A stretch of DNA of 64,000 nucleotides from Pinus tabuliformis (lineage: Eukaryota; Streptophyta; Pinopsida; Pinales; Pinaceae): contig CM062804.1 in NCBI GenBank assembly GCA_031772625.1, positions 1,022,797,208 through 1,022,861,207 of the forward strand. The letters run 5' to 3'. The notes beneath the pieces are model-generated. The model was not told where the DNA came from, did not search any database, and was given only the letters and a program-made list of their open reading frames with translations. Of this stretch, positions 32,992 through 42,960 are shown one piece after another. Both the position numbers and the translations under genes were made by a program. How positions within the stretch are numbered: the stretch's first letter is position 1; the number at the start of each line of letters is the position of its first letter.

Positions 32992-34209
32992 TCACTGGTG
33001 GTGCTCCCTATACGACACCACTGCACGGGCTACCTTACACAAAAATCTCCTAAACGGTCCAGGGACTGCGACTACATAGCGCTGAAGTCTGATAGGAATA
33101 TCATCTATGGTAGTCTCAGGCATATCCGCCGTCAGACGCTCTAGATCCTGCTCCAACTCAGCTAGTGACTCTGCAGCCGCGTCCTGTGGGGCCGGTACCG
33201 GTGCAACTGGATGTCTCCTCTCAAAAGGCCGGAGGTTGGCTGGGCGCTGTGGACCAACATCTGCATTTTGAAAATTTTTACTGTCAGTTTTGAGACGATA
33301 TATATAAAAAACAAAAAAATACATAATTTGAAAACTTGTGAAAAATAAAGTACCTCTGTCGTCCCATTGTTCTCCCTGTGGAAGAACCATGTCCGGATCA
33401 CCTCGAAAATCTACTCCGGCATACGGAAAGTCCTGGATCGAAAAAACCTGGTCCTCTAACCAGTGAAAATAACTATCAGAGAATCGAACAATCGCTGTGC
33501 CCTCGTCAGGATGCCGGGCCATCACCGTAACCCATCGTATCAGCTTTGGCTCCCGAGGACCCAAGATATCAACAGTGAGTTGCTGAGGGATCAGCATCGG
33601 AACTCTCTCTAAGGCAAAGCTCACAACTAGAGGCCCATATCCAAAGGTCTTCAGTCGTCCGTTCTTTGCCCTAGTCAGTTGGCTCTTCATATTAGCCGAC
33701 ACAGCATCACACCAGTTGAAAATGGTGCCTTGGTAACAGTCAATCGCCATCCGCATTTGGGACCCGGAGGCAATATGTAAAGCGGCTGCGCCGCAAATTC
33801 TGGTAACCGTGAAAGCTATAACTTTGAGTTCACGCAGAGAGATGTGTTTGATTTCCACGCCTTTCGCATGGTGTGCATTGGGTGTGCACGAATCTACCCG
33901 AAGACTAGCAAGGGATTGGCCACCCGGCCTAGTCCCGGCTAGATTGAGTTGCTCGCCTCTATTTGGCAAGCCAGTGAGAAAGTATACGTCAGAGGGCTCT
34001 ATCTCGAGCTGGTGCCCTCCTATGTAAAAGCATTGCTCTTGAACGTTCCATCTCTCAACCAGCCATTCCAAGAATCTCACCTGAGCCCTCATGCCAGGTA
34101 TGGCCCAGTATTTATATAGCCCGCATGCTTTTAGGGCATCAATGGAAGGTTGATGTTCAATTGCGGCTAAATCAACGTCTTCATGCTCTCTTTCTCTCCA
34201 ATCCAACAT
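32992..34209 (-). CDS. Antisense gene with plant-mobile-domain-like protein (374 aa if spliced)
   Basis: The minus-strand frame runs from ATG at 34209-34207 (the frame is open a little upstream without an ATG) to TGA at 32994-32992. Residues about 20-280 resemble the plant mobile domain/aminotransferase-like fold that plants share with retroelements: 'FLEWLVERWNVQEQCFYIGG', then EIEPSDVYFLTGLPNRG, a middle part with GYGPLVVSFALERVP, and 'FPYAGVDFRGDP'. The C-terminal part is charged with a proline/alanine linker. A 93-bp T-rich segment (33261-33353) with GTAC...TGCAG borders looks like an intron, and its removal keeps the frame. Related antisense genes are known in Tat elements; their function is unclear. 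Possible roles include control of the sense transcript or movement with the element. It has no breaks, which suggests selection. Confidence 0.8.
   Translation of the reverse strand: MLDWREREHEDVDLAAIEHQPSIDALKACGLYKYWAIPGMRAQVRFLEWLVERWNVQEQCFYIGGHQLEIEPSDVYFLTGLPNRGEQLNLAGTRPGGQSLASLRVDSCTPNAHHAKGVEIKHISLRELKVIAFTVTRICGAAALHIASGSQMRMAIDCYQGTIFNWCDAVSANMKSQLTRAKNGRLKTFGYGPLVVSFALERVPMLIPQQLTVDILGPREPKLIRWVTVMARHPDEGTAIVRFSDSYFHWLEDQVFSIQDFPYAGVDFRGDPDMVLPQGEQWDDRGTLFFTSFQIMYFFVFYIYRLKTDSKNFQNADVGPQRPANLRPFERRHPVAPVPAPQDAAAESLAELEQDLERLTADMPETTIDDIPIRLQRYVVAVPGPFRRFLCKVARAVVSYREHHQ
33261..33353 (-). other. Probable intron in the antisense gene (93 bp)
   Basis: On the minus strand the segment begins GTACTTTATTTTTC and ends AAAATGCAG, is strongly T/A-rich, and interrupts otherwise G+C-richer coding DNA. 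Its translation is hydrophobic low complexity (FFVFYIYRL), unlike the flanks. Splicing changes G|GT... to G|AT, giving Arg-Asp-Val-Gly. The length is 31 codons, so both forms stay in frame. Confidence 0.75.
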
Positions 34210-34309
34210 GGTGAGTGCCCTACACACCAAGAAACAGAGATTAGAATTAATTTGGGAAATTTTTAATGGTTATTGGTGGAGTTTGGGGTTTCAAATTCCG
34301 CCTTTCGCG

Positions 34310-34450
34310 GGGGACGCACCCCGCGTTCAGAACACAGAGCGTCGGGACGCAGCTGGCCTGAAGGTGGGCTGCGTCCCCCGACCTTTTTCCTGTACAGGAA
34401 AAAGTCGGGGGACGCAGGTCACCCGAAGGGCACCTGCGTCCCCCGCAGAG
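34310..34450. promoter_or_regulatory. GGGGACGCA-rich block upstream of the antisense gene
   Basis: In 140 bp the core GGGACGCA or its complement TGCGTCCC occurs five times. These include a 49-bp near-perfect palindrome (34369-34417) and flanking copies at about 34313, 34346 and 34435. G+C is far above the surroundings. It lies 100-240 bp upstream of the antisense ATG, where that gene's promoter is expected. It resembles segments of the LTR (22170-22270) that carry the same motif. Confidence 0.55.
34369..34417. repeat. 49-bp palindrome centred on CTGTACAG
   Basis: The arms CTGCGTCCCCCGAC and GTCGGGGGACGCAG surround TTTTTCCTGTACAGGAAAAA. Apart from one extra C in the left arm the match is perfect, giving a 24-bp stem as DNA cruciform or RNA hairpin on either transcript. 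Confidence 0.95.
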
Positions 34451-34497
34451 CGCACTTTGAAACCCAAAACCCCCCAAAAAATCAAAACTAAAACCTA

Positions 34498-36437
34498 AAA
34501 CACAATTTTAAACGGATGAAATTGAAGAGGAGGATGTTGTAAAATACCTGGAAGAGACGGCGTTCGATTCTGACGGTCGGATTTTCCGCAGCGACCACGG
34601 GAAGTTTCTTGCCAAAAGCCCTTTTTTCAACCTCAACAGTAAAATGGTAAAAATGACATGGTAAAAAGTCTTTTTATAGGTTTTTTGGATGAATTTGTTC
34701 ATTTTTCACCATGGAAGGATGTTTTTCGATGTATTTTTGCCTATCTTAAACAGGTATGAGTAATGTGTCGTTTTTGTGCAGGACAAAGGGATTTAGAGGG
34801 AAAATTGTCATTTTTCACGAACCAAAATATCAGAGTCATCTTTTAAGCCCTTTTCTGACTCCTAAAAAATGAAAAGATTGCCGAGCGTTTCTTTTACACT
34901 CGTTAAAACGAAATTAAAAGACGGTCCCCTTATAGCTCTTTTCTGACCGTAAAATCAGGAAAAGATTGCCGGGTTTTTGTCGTTTCAAACTCGATACGGA
35001 AATAAAACGACGTGTCCTTGATCGCTTTTTACTTTTCAGGTCAGTGGCACTAATTATGAAAGTACTCCTTGGTCGCAAGATCAAGCGGTTCCCCCAGGTA
35101 TTATTTTATACTTTTTCGGGCTTGAGGGACACAAATCTACGAAAAAGTTCAACTTGGAGTCTTCTTAAGTTTTTCAGACTCTCTAAAATTGAAAAACGCC
35201 GAGTTTCTCCTATACTGGGCTCGTTAAACATTTCACAGTAAAGGACCTGTTCAATTACAAACAGGAACGAACCACTCCTTCCTAGGGTTCGAATCAAAAC
35301 TAGGTTGGACTCATCCGAAGGATGAGCTTATAATCAAGCATATGTTATCCTCCTCAAGCTTGTTAAAAATAAAGAGGTACTTGCCAGAAATGGTGGGGGA
35401 AAAGAGAGAAGAATGAGCCTATTTGTTACCTTTTGTCTCAGAAGAAACTTTATTACCACTCTTGAACACGACACTTTTCATTCACCTGGGTTGGGAAATC
35501 CTTTACCTCACAGTTGATCAAACCACTTTGAAAGTCTTCAGCCGGGTTCCGGGGATTAACTTTGAGTCATTTATCACCAAGCCATCTGTTGTGTCGTTAT
35601 GTGTTCAAGAGGTCTGCAAGCAAAACTTTCATCTGCAAAATACTTGTCATCCATTTGACCATCCCTGAGTCAGTCCTTACAGCAACATTTCTTCAACTTG
35701 AACAATGATTTCGTGTTGCGGGCTTGCCTGCAACGGGTCGCTTTCTATCGACATCAGCACATTATCTAGAGAGATGACTTAGAAATCGTCAGTACCTTGA
35801 AGTCTGCATGCATCAATGGCAGGTTTCTCGCCTTTGACGTCAGTTTACATCATTGACTTTCGATCGAAGGATTCCGTGAAATGTTCGACATCAACTCATT
35901 CATTCACATCTCATGGATTGTACTGGGTACTTTGAGAACCATTGACATTACTGGTGGTCTCTCTCACACTTGTTAACAGTTTACATCATCGACTGGTAAT
36001 CAAGTGGTTTCTACCATGTTCGACATCAACTCATTTATTCGCATGGCTAGAATCGTACCAATTCGGGAAGTAGAAATGAAGACCCTGGATCTAGTTTCCA
36101 CCATCCAGGCTGCGAGGAGTTTTGTATTCATTATCTAAGTAGACTAATCATAAACAGATGGCTGTGCCCATACTGTGTCTACAAAAGTCTATGATTATGA
36201 TGTACTGCAAGATCATTCCTGTATCAGAGTAGTTAGTCTGTTAGTTAAAGTTTTAATCTGAGTATGGGAATGCCTACCTCAGTGATGATATAATCTTATA
36301 CATGTATTTTGTGTTGAAAATTGCAAGTTCTGACCAGGCTCTCCACGAGATAATCCTTGAAATGATAAAGCGCTTCACCCTTCCTAGATAATACAAAACG
36401 CTAATCTATTACAGGCTTCGCACTTTAGGGGGCAATC
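34498..36437 (+). other. 3' non-coding region of the Tat-like element with diverged repeats
   Basis: About 1.9 kb without a gene. Three diverged copies of a ~90-bp unit are visible (starting near 34833, 34927 and 35135), each with 'cttttctga', '(a)aaagattgccg' and a 'ctcgttaaa'-like end. A second pair of about 75 bp lies at 35847-35920 and 35984-36060 ('atgttcgacatcaactcatt'). These are structural or spacer repeats; no function is evident. Confidence 0.6.
36421..36437 (+). other. Polypurine-tract region before the 3' LTR
   Basis: CACTTTAGGGGGCAATC immediately precedes the 3' LTR. The AGGGGGCAA part is the likely plus-strand priming tract. It is short and not purely purine, so the exact priming site is inferred. 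Confidence 0.55.
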
Positions 36438-37490
36438 TGTTACACTAAAAAATGTCACCATGACTATTTACAGTTAGTATGGCTCTATCAACAGTCATGC
36501 TACCCTCTTAGGCAAGTCTTATGCCTCTACTCTCCATGTCAAACTCCAAAAAAGAGAGAAAGTCTTTCTAAATGTATTTATCTCTGGGGACGCAGGTTCT
36601 CTCAACCTTACCTTCAGGTACACACCCAATGTTCACAAAAGCTGCGTCTTTGGACGCTCTGTATGTAAAGAGGCAGGTGCGTCCCCCTATAAAGGTTAAA
36701 ATGCGCAAGTTTCATCTTTAAAAAGTTACTTATGGTCATTTCTAGAGCATTCTAGAAGTTTGTTCGACGTTTATTGAGCGCCTCCAGATGGTTCATGCAC
36801 TCCTACCAAAGAGGAACTTATCCCATCAATAAGGGAGCTATCCCATCCAAAGAGGGGATTATCCCATTGATGGTGGACCTGATTAACTTCCTCTTGAGCA
36901 CTATAAATACAGGCATTGGGCCAGAAGGAGGGGAGGTTGGAAGCTATACATTTCTAAGGGTAAATGCTGCAGGAATTAGGACTCCCATTTAGAAGCTTGT
37001 GAGGAGAGATTGCCATCTTTGCTTGTTCTATTTGGAAGTGGGTGAGCTTTGTCAAAGTAAAGGAGAACTCTTGATGGACCCTGGGAGGGACTTGCACAAC
37101 ACCAAGGCTCAGGTTGTATTTGTTCCTTTTGTTACCTATTAATGCAAATGAGTCCATTCTTCTCAATAACTTGTTATTTATGAGTTGTTTCATGTACTCC
37201 TTGGTCTATGTGTTAAATATGTTTTATTCTATGAGATTATCAAGTGCTATTTAATCGTTTGATTGTTAGTGTATGCAGGTTTCAAAGTGAAGGAGGAGCT
37301 CATCCGGATTAGAGGAGCTGGACTGCTACAACAGCGTTGGATTGCAGGTAGGATCTAAACACTTGATTTCCCATATAGTAAATGCATGTTTAGAGAAGGA
37401 TTGCTCTTGTTTGTCTTGTTTGTCACTAGAGAGTCTTAGGCTCCTAGGGAGGTTGGTTGTGTCCGCACAATCGACTCTTTCCGCCTGACA
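36438..37490 (+). repeat. 3' LTR of the Tat-like element
   Basis: Same length as the 5' LTR (1053 bp), TGTTACACT...GCCTGACA, with about 20 substitutions and no net length change. The heat-shock-like array (36740-36762), the TATCCCAT triplet (36819, 36839, 36860) and TATAAATA (36902-36909) are all kept. It is followed by target duplication ATAAG. Confidence 0.95.
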
Positions 37491-37579
37491 ATAAGTGTAA
37501 ATATTTAAATGTCATCTTAACATGGGAGAGATGTAGTTTTAGTAAAATAAAATATTAGATTAGAAAATAATAATAATAA

Positions 37580-39536
37580 TTTTTTTTTTTTGTAATGCTT
37601 GGTAGGACCATCCATTTTCTATTATATATATAGGGAAAATTTACACCACATAGTTTTACCCGGTGACCTCAAATTCCCCCGAGGGGAAACCGAGTCTGTT
37701 GGCCATCAGTCAGCATTATACGCCATCCAAAAACAAAACTTCTTCAGTCCTTCTAGCAAGGCTAGGTAAGTTTCAGTCTCATGACCGCATACTGTATAAC
37801 TATGACAACTGACATAAACAACTGGAAATTTAAATGCTTTCCGCATAAACAAAGACTAAACATAGGAAGACTAGTCTTTCTTAACATTCTACTCCTCAGA
37901 GACTGAGGCTACTAGGGCAGGATCATCAGCAGTTGCTTCTGGCATTCCGAAGAGCTCCACAATGCAAGGGATGTGTCGGTCAATATGGTCCATCCTAATG
38001 TCCTATTTGTGCAGCCGAAATAAGATCTTCTCCATGTCTTTTTTGTAATTGGGAAGGCCTTGCATTGTAACTGTCATCCCCACAAAAATTTGCTCCATTT
38101 ATTTGCCAAGCAGACTTTTCATCAGAAAATACAGGTATAGGGTGTGCTTGAATTGTGTAATTCACCCTCTTGTGGTCCCCAAGTCAGGCACCATTGTTCT
38201 CCAGACTTCTATTTCATCATTCGGTTCCATTTCATGTTTTACCTGGTCTTCCCAATCGTCGATCAACTTTCGGATACCCTCATATGTTTCCTCCTTGTAT
38301 GTCGTAGCTGCCTCAGCTATGAATTGGTCAGCGGGCTTGTGACCCCTGTGGCCTTCCGTCCTGCTTGGTCGTTTGGTTGCCCAGGGGTCCGGGCCCTTGC
38401 TGCCACTGCCACATCCATGTTTTGTTGGAGCCATGCCCTATTGATTTGGGCCTTGTATACATTCCAACAATGTTAGCTTCACTATTTCATTCACCTCAAG
38501 GCGACACAACTGCACTAACCTTACTCCGCTGCCCTGCGTGGCCTGCGACATGCTAAGGTATCCCTGTGCCCACAGGTGGCCAGTGGAAGTGGGTTTCGAG
38601 CAGGATTCCCCTGGTTTATTACCATGCCTCTCTCCCTTGCCAAGGTGTGGAGGTTGGTCATTCCCTTGCGGCCATGTCCTGGCTCTCAGACCCATCTGGA
38701 GCCAAGCATTGCAAGTGATATCATACCCGCAAGCCCTTCCCTCTGCCAGCAATTTCCTGTCCAAGTTTTGCTCGCCTTTCTACCTCTTAGGCCACCCAGG
38801 GTCCCTGACTGCTCCTGTATGACTCTGCATTTCCATTTACTCGGGTTCGCTCAGCCAATTTCCCACCCTGCTAGCATCCCAGCCCCTTGCCTGCAACTCT
38901 CCCTTGCCTCGCTCAGCTACACACAGTCGCCCAAGCGTGGCTTGCCCTTTAGTCCCCATACCCTCGGGCTAGTTGTTCAGGTGGGGTCTTGTTTCTAAGC
39001 TCCACTCAGTATCAATCATGCCATAGCCACAACTTTTGCTTGAAAGAAAAATAAAAATAACGCAGAGTCGAGCCATAGCCCCCCCTTGCCTTCCCTGGTT
39101 CCTCCCTGGCTTGGCTAAGCCCCTTTGGGCTGGACTCACACCTCTCCCTCCTCCTCGCAAATCCCCACCAACTCATGGAATTTCCCCTTGAACCCGACCA
39201 GAACTTATGAATTGAACAAGGGCGAGACCAGACTACATACCAAAGAGTCGTCGCTTGCCCGCAGACTTGGTTTCTTCACCTCCCTTCTGCTCTACAATTC
39301 CTTCCTTCTCCGCTATACAATTCACCTTCCCTGCACATCGAATACCTCTTCCCACTCCACCACCTTCCCTTATGTCCCCCTCTGCCACCTTGCCAACCCA
39401 CCTCCCATGCATTCAAGGCAAAGGACACCACACTCCCTGCCTTGAGCATGTGGGGTGCGACTGTAATGAATTCAATTGTACTGACCATGTCAACTCAGGC
39501 ATGGCGCCTCTGACACCTACCCTCATCCCGATCGAG
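37580..39536 (-). mobile_element. Poly(A)-tailed retroposed insert of unknown source (1.96 kb)
   Basis: Read on the minus strand this is a unit with a G+C-rich 5' part (39536 down to about 38600), a decayed coding-like middle and a 3' tail of 12 A (the T run at 37580-37591). It is flanked by the 13-bp repeat ATAATAATAATAA (37567-37579 and 39537-39549), which occurs once in the uninterrupted repeat copy near 44336. The tail plus target duplication indicate insertion by LINE-type machinery. The frames at 38764-38438 and 38434-38162 (minus) show a charged segment (TTYKEETYEGIRKLIDDWED) that I do not recognise. It may be a processed copy of a host transcript, a non-autonomous retroelement or a truncated LINE of unfamiliar type. 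Confidence 0.65.
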
Positions 39537-39838
39537 ATAATAATAATAAAATATTATGTCAACTCAATTAAAAAAATACATTAACTCAATTAAATTTATT
39601 ATATTGTGAATTTAGTTTTATTAATAAAGTTATAAACAATTTTTTTAATAAAAAATAATAATGTAATTATTCCATTAAAATAAATTTAAATAATATTACT
39701 TCATATTTTAAAACACACACATATATATAATAGACCATATTTTTAGATTTTTATTTGTACTAGAGTTCTAATGTTGTGGCGTTGGTGAAGTTTCCTTTGA
39801 TATGAAATAATATAAAGAATCTCATTAGCCTGCAAAAA

Positions 39839-41195
39839 AACTAGAAAAACCTGGTCTCCTTTCGTGTGAGGATTCATGGTTTTCGTATAGAATAAAAATG
39901 AAAATAGACACCATTTCCAAAAGCTTAGAAACTATTGTATCATGAAGAAAACATTGTAAATGGGCAATTGTCTAAATAGAGTGAACATCGATGCTTCTGG
40001 GAAAGATTGGAAGCATGGAAGGAAATAATTATGATAATGAAATTTAGTGTGGTAATTTATTTTATTCTACCCTACTATAGTGCATCTATAGTATAGAGGC
40101 ACCAAGGAATTGACTTTAATGGAATAATCAATTGTATTTTAAAAATTTCCCCATCCAATGCTCAAGGTGTTGAGAAGCCCTAAAGTGCAAGGCACATATT
40201 TCCGTAGTGTATTTATGTTTCCTAAACACATTAATGAGCCATCTTTTATATGAATATAAACTTATATGTTTTGCAAGTAAACGTATATGATAGTCGGGTG
40301 CTAATAGTATGGATGCATCGGGGAGTTCATTGAGTTAAGAAAATTATTAATGTTTAATGGTTTTTAAAATTAAACTTATTTTTGAATGGTTAATTTTTGT
40401 TTTTTTTCCTGGATTTTATGGATTCACCTAGTATGCACCACTATGCTCTTTTATTAAAGGGAGCATTGTGATGTTTTTTTTACATTTAAGAAAATGATAT
40501 CCCAGTATTTTATAACAATAATCGGTCATTAGTCCATTATGTTGGGTATGTAATTGGAACATTCTTATCTCAAGAACATTAAGATTAAGATAGGGATGTG
40601 AATAAGGTGTACCAATAAGAAAACATCCACAAGAATCTATAGTCACCTACTTTTATTAGTAAATTTTGGTATAAATAAAGAGGATAAAATTTTTTGGGAA
40701 GTTCCAAAAACACCTCCATTACAAAGATGTATCTTTGTAGTGACAGGATATTTTAGTTGGGTTGATGCCCAAATTTATTGTGCACCTCTCTAATTTCTAC
40801 AATTTTAAGACGATATTTTCATCTAAAAAGACCTCATAGTCGTGTCCCATGGTAGCATCAATCCCTCTACTCGCTTGTCCCCCATCGCCAACCCTCCATG
40901 TCAACTATTTATCAATCAAAGGGAAAAAGACAATTCATTATTTTCATCTATATGAATCCAAATAATATAATACTTAGATTACTTAGAATATCACCTGAAC
41001 CAAACTTTATTACTAATCAAACAAATATTTAGGGATTCCAAGGTTGAGACATCATATTAGTGACTTAGTAATTTCTATAATAAGTAGATTAATGTATAAT
41101 ACTAATGGACAAACTATATAAATCCAAATCCAAATAGCACTATTTAAAATATATGAAGGATTTCTAAGGTTAAAGCCATATCTTCATCACTTATT
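39839..41195. other. Unassigned AT-rich DNA
   Basis: No gene or named repeat recognised. The short minus frame at 40428-40646 has no domain. Confidence 0.35.
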
Positions 41196-41548
41196 TGTTA
41201 GGTTTTCCATTATACTAAAACCCGCATGAATTAGTAAACTTCCAAACCATTATCATTATTTCTTTTATTGGTCCTAGGGTGGATCCCAGAGTGGTTGTTA
41301 GTCCACATGATCGATTCCCAATGAGGTGAGTGTGAAAATCCAACAGCCCCACTCAAACGCAAATCGAGGAATCGAACCTAGGCCAAGGCTTTGATACCAT
41401 GTTAGGTTTTCCATTACACCAAAACCCACAGGCATTAGTAAACTTCCAAACCATTATCATTACCTTTTTGAGTGGTCTCAGGGTGGATCCCAGAGTGGTG
41501 GTTCATCTACCTAATCGATTCCCAATAAGGTGAAGTGAAAATCCAACA
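41196..41548 (-). mobile_element. TRIM (miniature LTR retrotransposon), 353 bp
   Basis: Two direct repeats, 41196-41345 (150 bp) and 41400-41548 (149 bp), each run TGTTAGGTTTTCC...AAAATCCAACA and so have TG...CA ends with TGTT/AACA inversion. The 54-bp interior has, on the minus strand, TGGTATCAAAGCC directly against the right repeat. This is the initiator-tRNA-Met primer site typical of plant TRIM and Ty1/copia elements, and the match extends to GGTTCGATTCC. A purine-rich GAGTGGGGC lies against the left repeat. Flanks TTATT (41191-41195) and TTAAT (41549-41553) fit a decayed 5-bp target duplication. The LTRs differ at roughly 14 percent by eye, so it is old. It has no coding capacity, as expected of TRIMs. 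Confidence 0.85.
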
Positions 41549-42539
41549 TTAATGTGCATCCATCGCCAATAACAAAGGACAAGATCTTACACAATTACAT
41601 AATTATAATGGGACTTGTCTAAACAAGCGACAATTTTGCCCGAATAACAAATCTCTTATTAGAATTTGACGATTTTTCTTTTCAAAATATATGAGACCAT
41701 GAGTGTTTAAATGATTTTTTTAATAGTGGAAATAGACTCAACACCCTCAAGAACCCCTAAAACACTTAAAATTCTGAAACTTAACAACTATAACTTAGAT
41801 TTCCAAAAATTTCCACCAAAATTCGTCAAAATCATGTTAGGAAAACCATTTTTTCCAAGTAAATTCAACAACACGTCTTAACGTACAAGAATTCAATTGT
41901 CCACCATGATGATAAAGGTCACTCATTCCCTATATAATGGAGTTATATTTCCATGCCCTCTCCTATATACGACAGCTTAATGCAAAGTATTCTAAACTTA
42001 TTATCACTTCCAAGTTTAAAGTGAATGTTCGAACAAAATTAGAGTGAATAAGAAAGTGAAGTTGGAATATTTAATACTAATGAATTAGTATAAGATTTGA
42101 GGTGGAATTTAAATAAATTGATGATTAATCTTTATTTTTCCATTAGTGTTTAATCGTTGTGGGAAATTTTTATCATTATGTTTCGTCAATATTCAATTTT
42201 TTAATATTTTGTTTGTTATTTAAATATTAAAATTATAATAAATAATGTTTTTTTATAGTTATGATTAAAGTAATTTTTTTGTTTTTATAGTTATGGTCTG
42301 TGATCAATTTTAAAATTTTTGTTGTTTAAAGTGGGTTTTTGATTGTGTATATGAATTTAAAACTTTGAATTTTTTTGGGCACTCTGGATTGTGGAGAGTT
42401 TACAATTCAAACTTGTGATTCCAAAAAATCCCTATTAGGCAAATTAAATCGGAAAAAAATCCAAAAAACTCTTCAAAACATAAAACAAATAAGGGTTTAC
42501 ACTTTTTGGCAAGTGAGGGCGCATTTTGGGTGAAAAACA
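41549..42539. other. Unassigned AT-rich DNA
   Basis: Nothing recognised; low-complexity T-rich stretches at 42120-42380. Confidence 0.35.
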
Positions 42540-42960
42540 ACAGCTTGTTCGAGCCATTTTAAGCGCTCGATCAAACCATTTCAAGCACTCGATCAAGCCA
42601 TTTTAAGCGCTTGATTGAGCAATCTTTAAGCCCTTGAATGAGTTGTTTGAGGACTTAAAGATAACTCGATTGAATGTTAAAACAAACCCTCGATCAAGCT
42701 CCTTTGTAACTTGAGGTTATCTACAAGCTCGATCGAGCCATTTTTTCGAAATTTCCCACCAATACAACCTAGGTGCGGAATTAAAAATGGTGCCTCGAAC
42801 GAGACTTAAAGCTAGATTGAGCCTTTATTTAACCACATTAAGGGTTCAATTGAGGGTTTCTTAAACTCTCGATTGAGCTATTTGAAATTTTATCTCAAGC
42901 ATTTGATCGAGATTTTTGAGCACTTGATCGAGCTACTGAGGGCCTAAAAAACAGAGTTTT
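42540..42960. repeat. Degenerate minisatellite of CTCGATCAAGCCATTTTAAG type
   Basis: The motif '(g)ctcgat(c/t)(g/a)agc' recurs about a dozen times. Near 42548-42620 it is in a regular ~24-bp tandem; later copies are irregular and partly inverted. No frame is maintained. Confidence 0.6.

Larger units (their letters stand above)
22022..37490 (+). mobile_element. Tat/Ogre-like Ty3/gypsy LTR retrotransposon, looks whole (15,469 bp)
   Basis: The two LTRs are both exactly 1053 bp (22022-23074 and 36438-37490) and are flanked by the 5-bp duplication ATAAG (22017-22021 and 37491-37495). In order the element contains LTR, primer site, a 2.1-kb leader, gag-pol as one open frame, a separate second RNase H frame, an antisense gene, a long 3' non-coding region, a purine tract and LTR. 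Great length, a Tat-type reverse transcriptase (FSFMDGFSGYNQI-like motif), an additional RNase H and an antisense gene are features known from the Tat lineage (Ogre, Retand, Grande). About 20 differences between the LTRs (1.9 percent by eye) suggest a young insertion. That is roughly 0.7 million years at 1.3e-8 substitutions per site per year, or about 4 million at 2.2e-9. Confidence 0.92.
21913..39838. repeat. Dispersed repeat copy I, split by two insertions
   Basis: The copy is in three pieces: 21913-22021, 37491-37579 and 39537-39838. Together they are colinear with copy II at 44028-44712 (shared landmarks 'agtaaaatataacattgtt', 'gagatgtagttttagtaaaat' and 'aatataaagaatctca'). The first gap is the Tat-like element with its ATAAG target duplication. 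The second is a poly(A)-tailed insert flanked by ATAATAATAATAA. The repeat family itself is not identified. Confidence 0.75.

Noticed and set aside
38576-38998. 140-codon plus frame in the G+C-rich retroposed insert
   Set aside because: The insert's transcript orientation is minus (poly-T on the left), and the plus frames look like antisense shadows.
41368-41378. GGTTCGATTCC (minus strand) as a Pol III box B of a tRNA gene or SINE
   Set aside because: It is the extension of the initiator-tRNA primer match of the TRIM and lies beside the LTR as expected; no box A or tRNA fold.
42540-42960. Possible CRISPR-like regular array
   Set aside because: The spacing is irregular, motif copies vary and invert, and the context is a plant nuclear genome.
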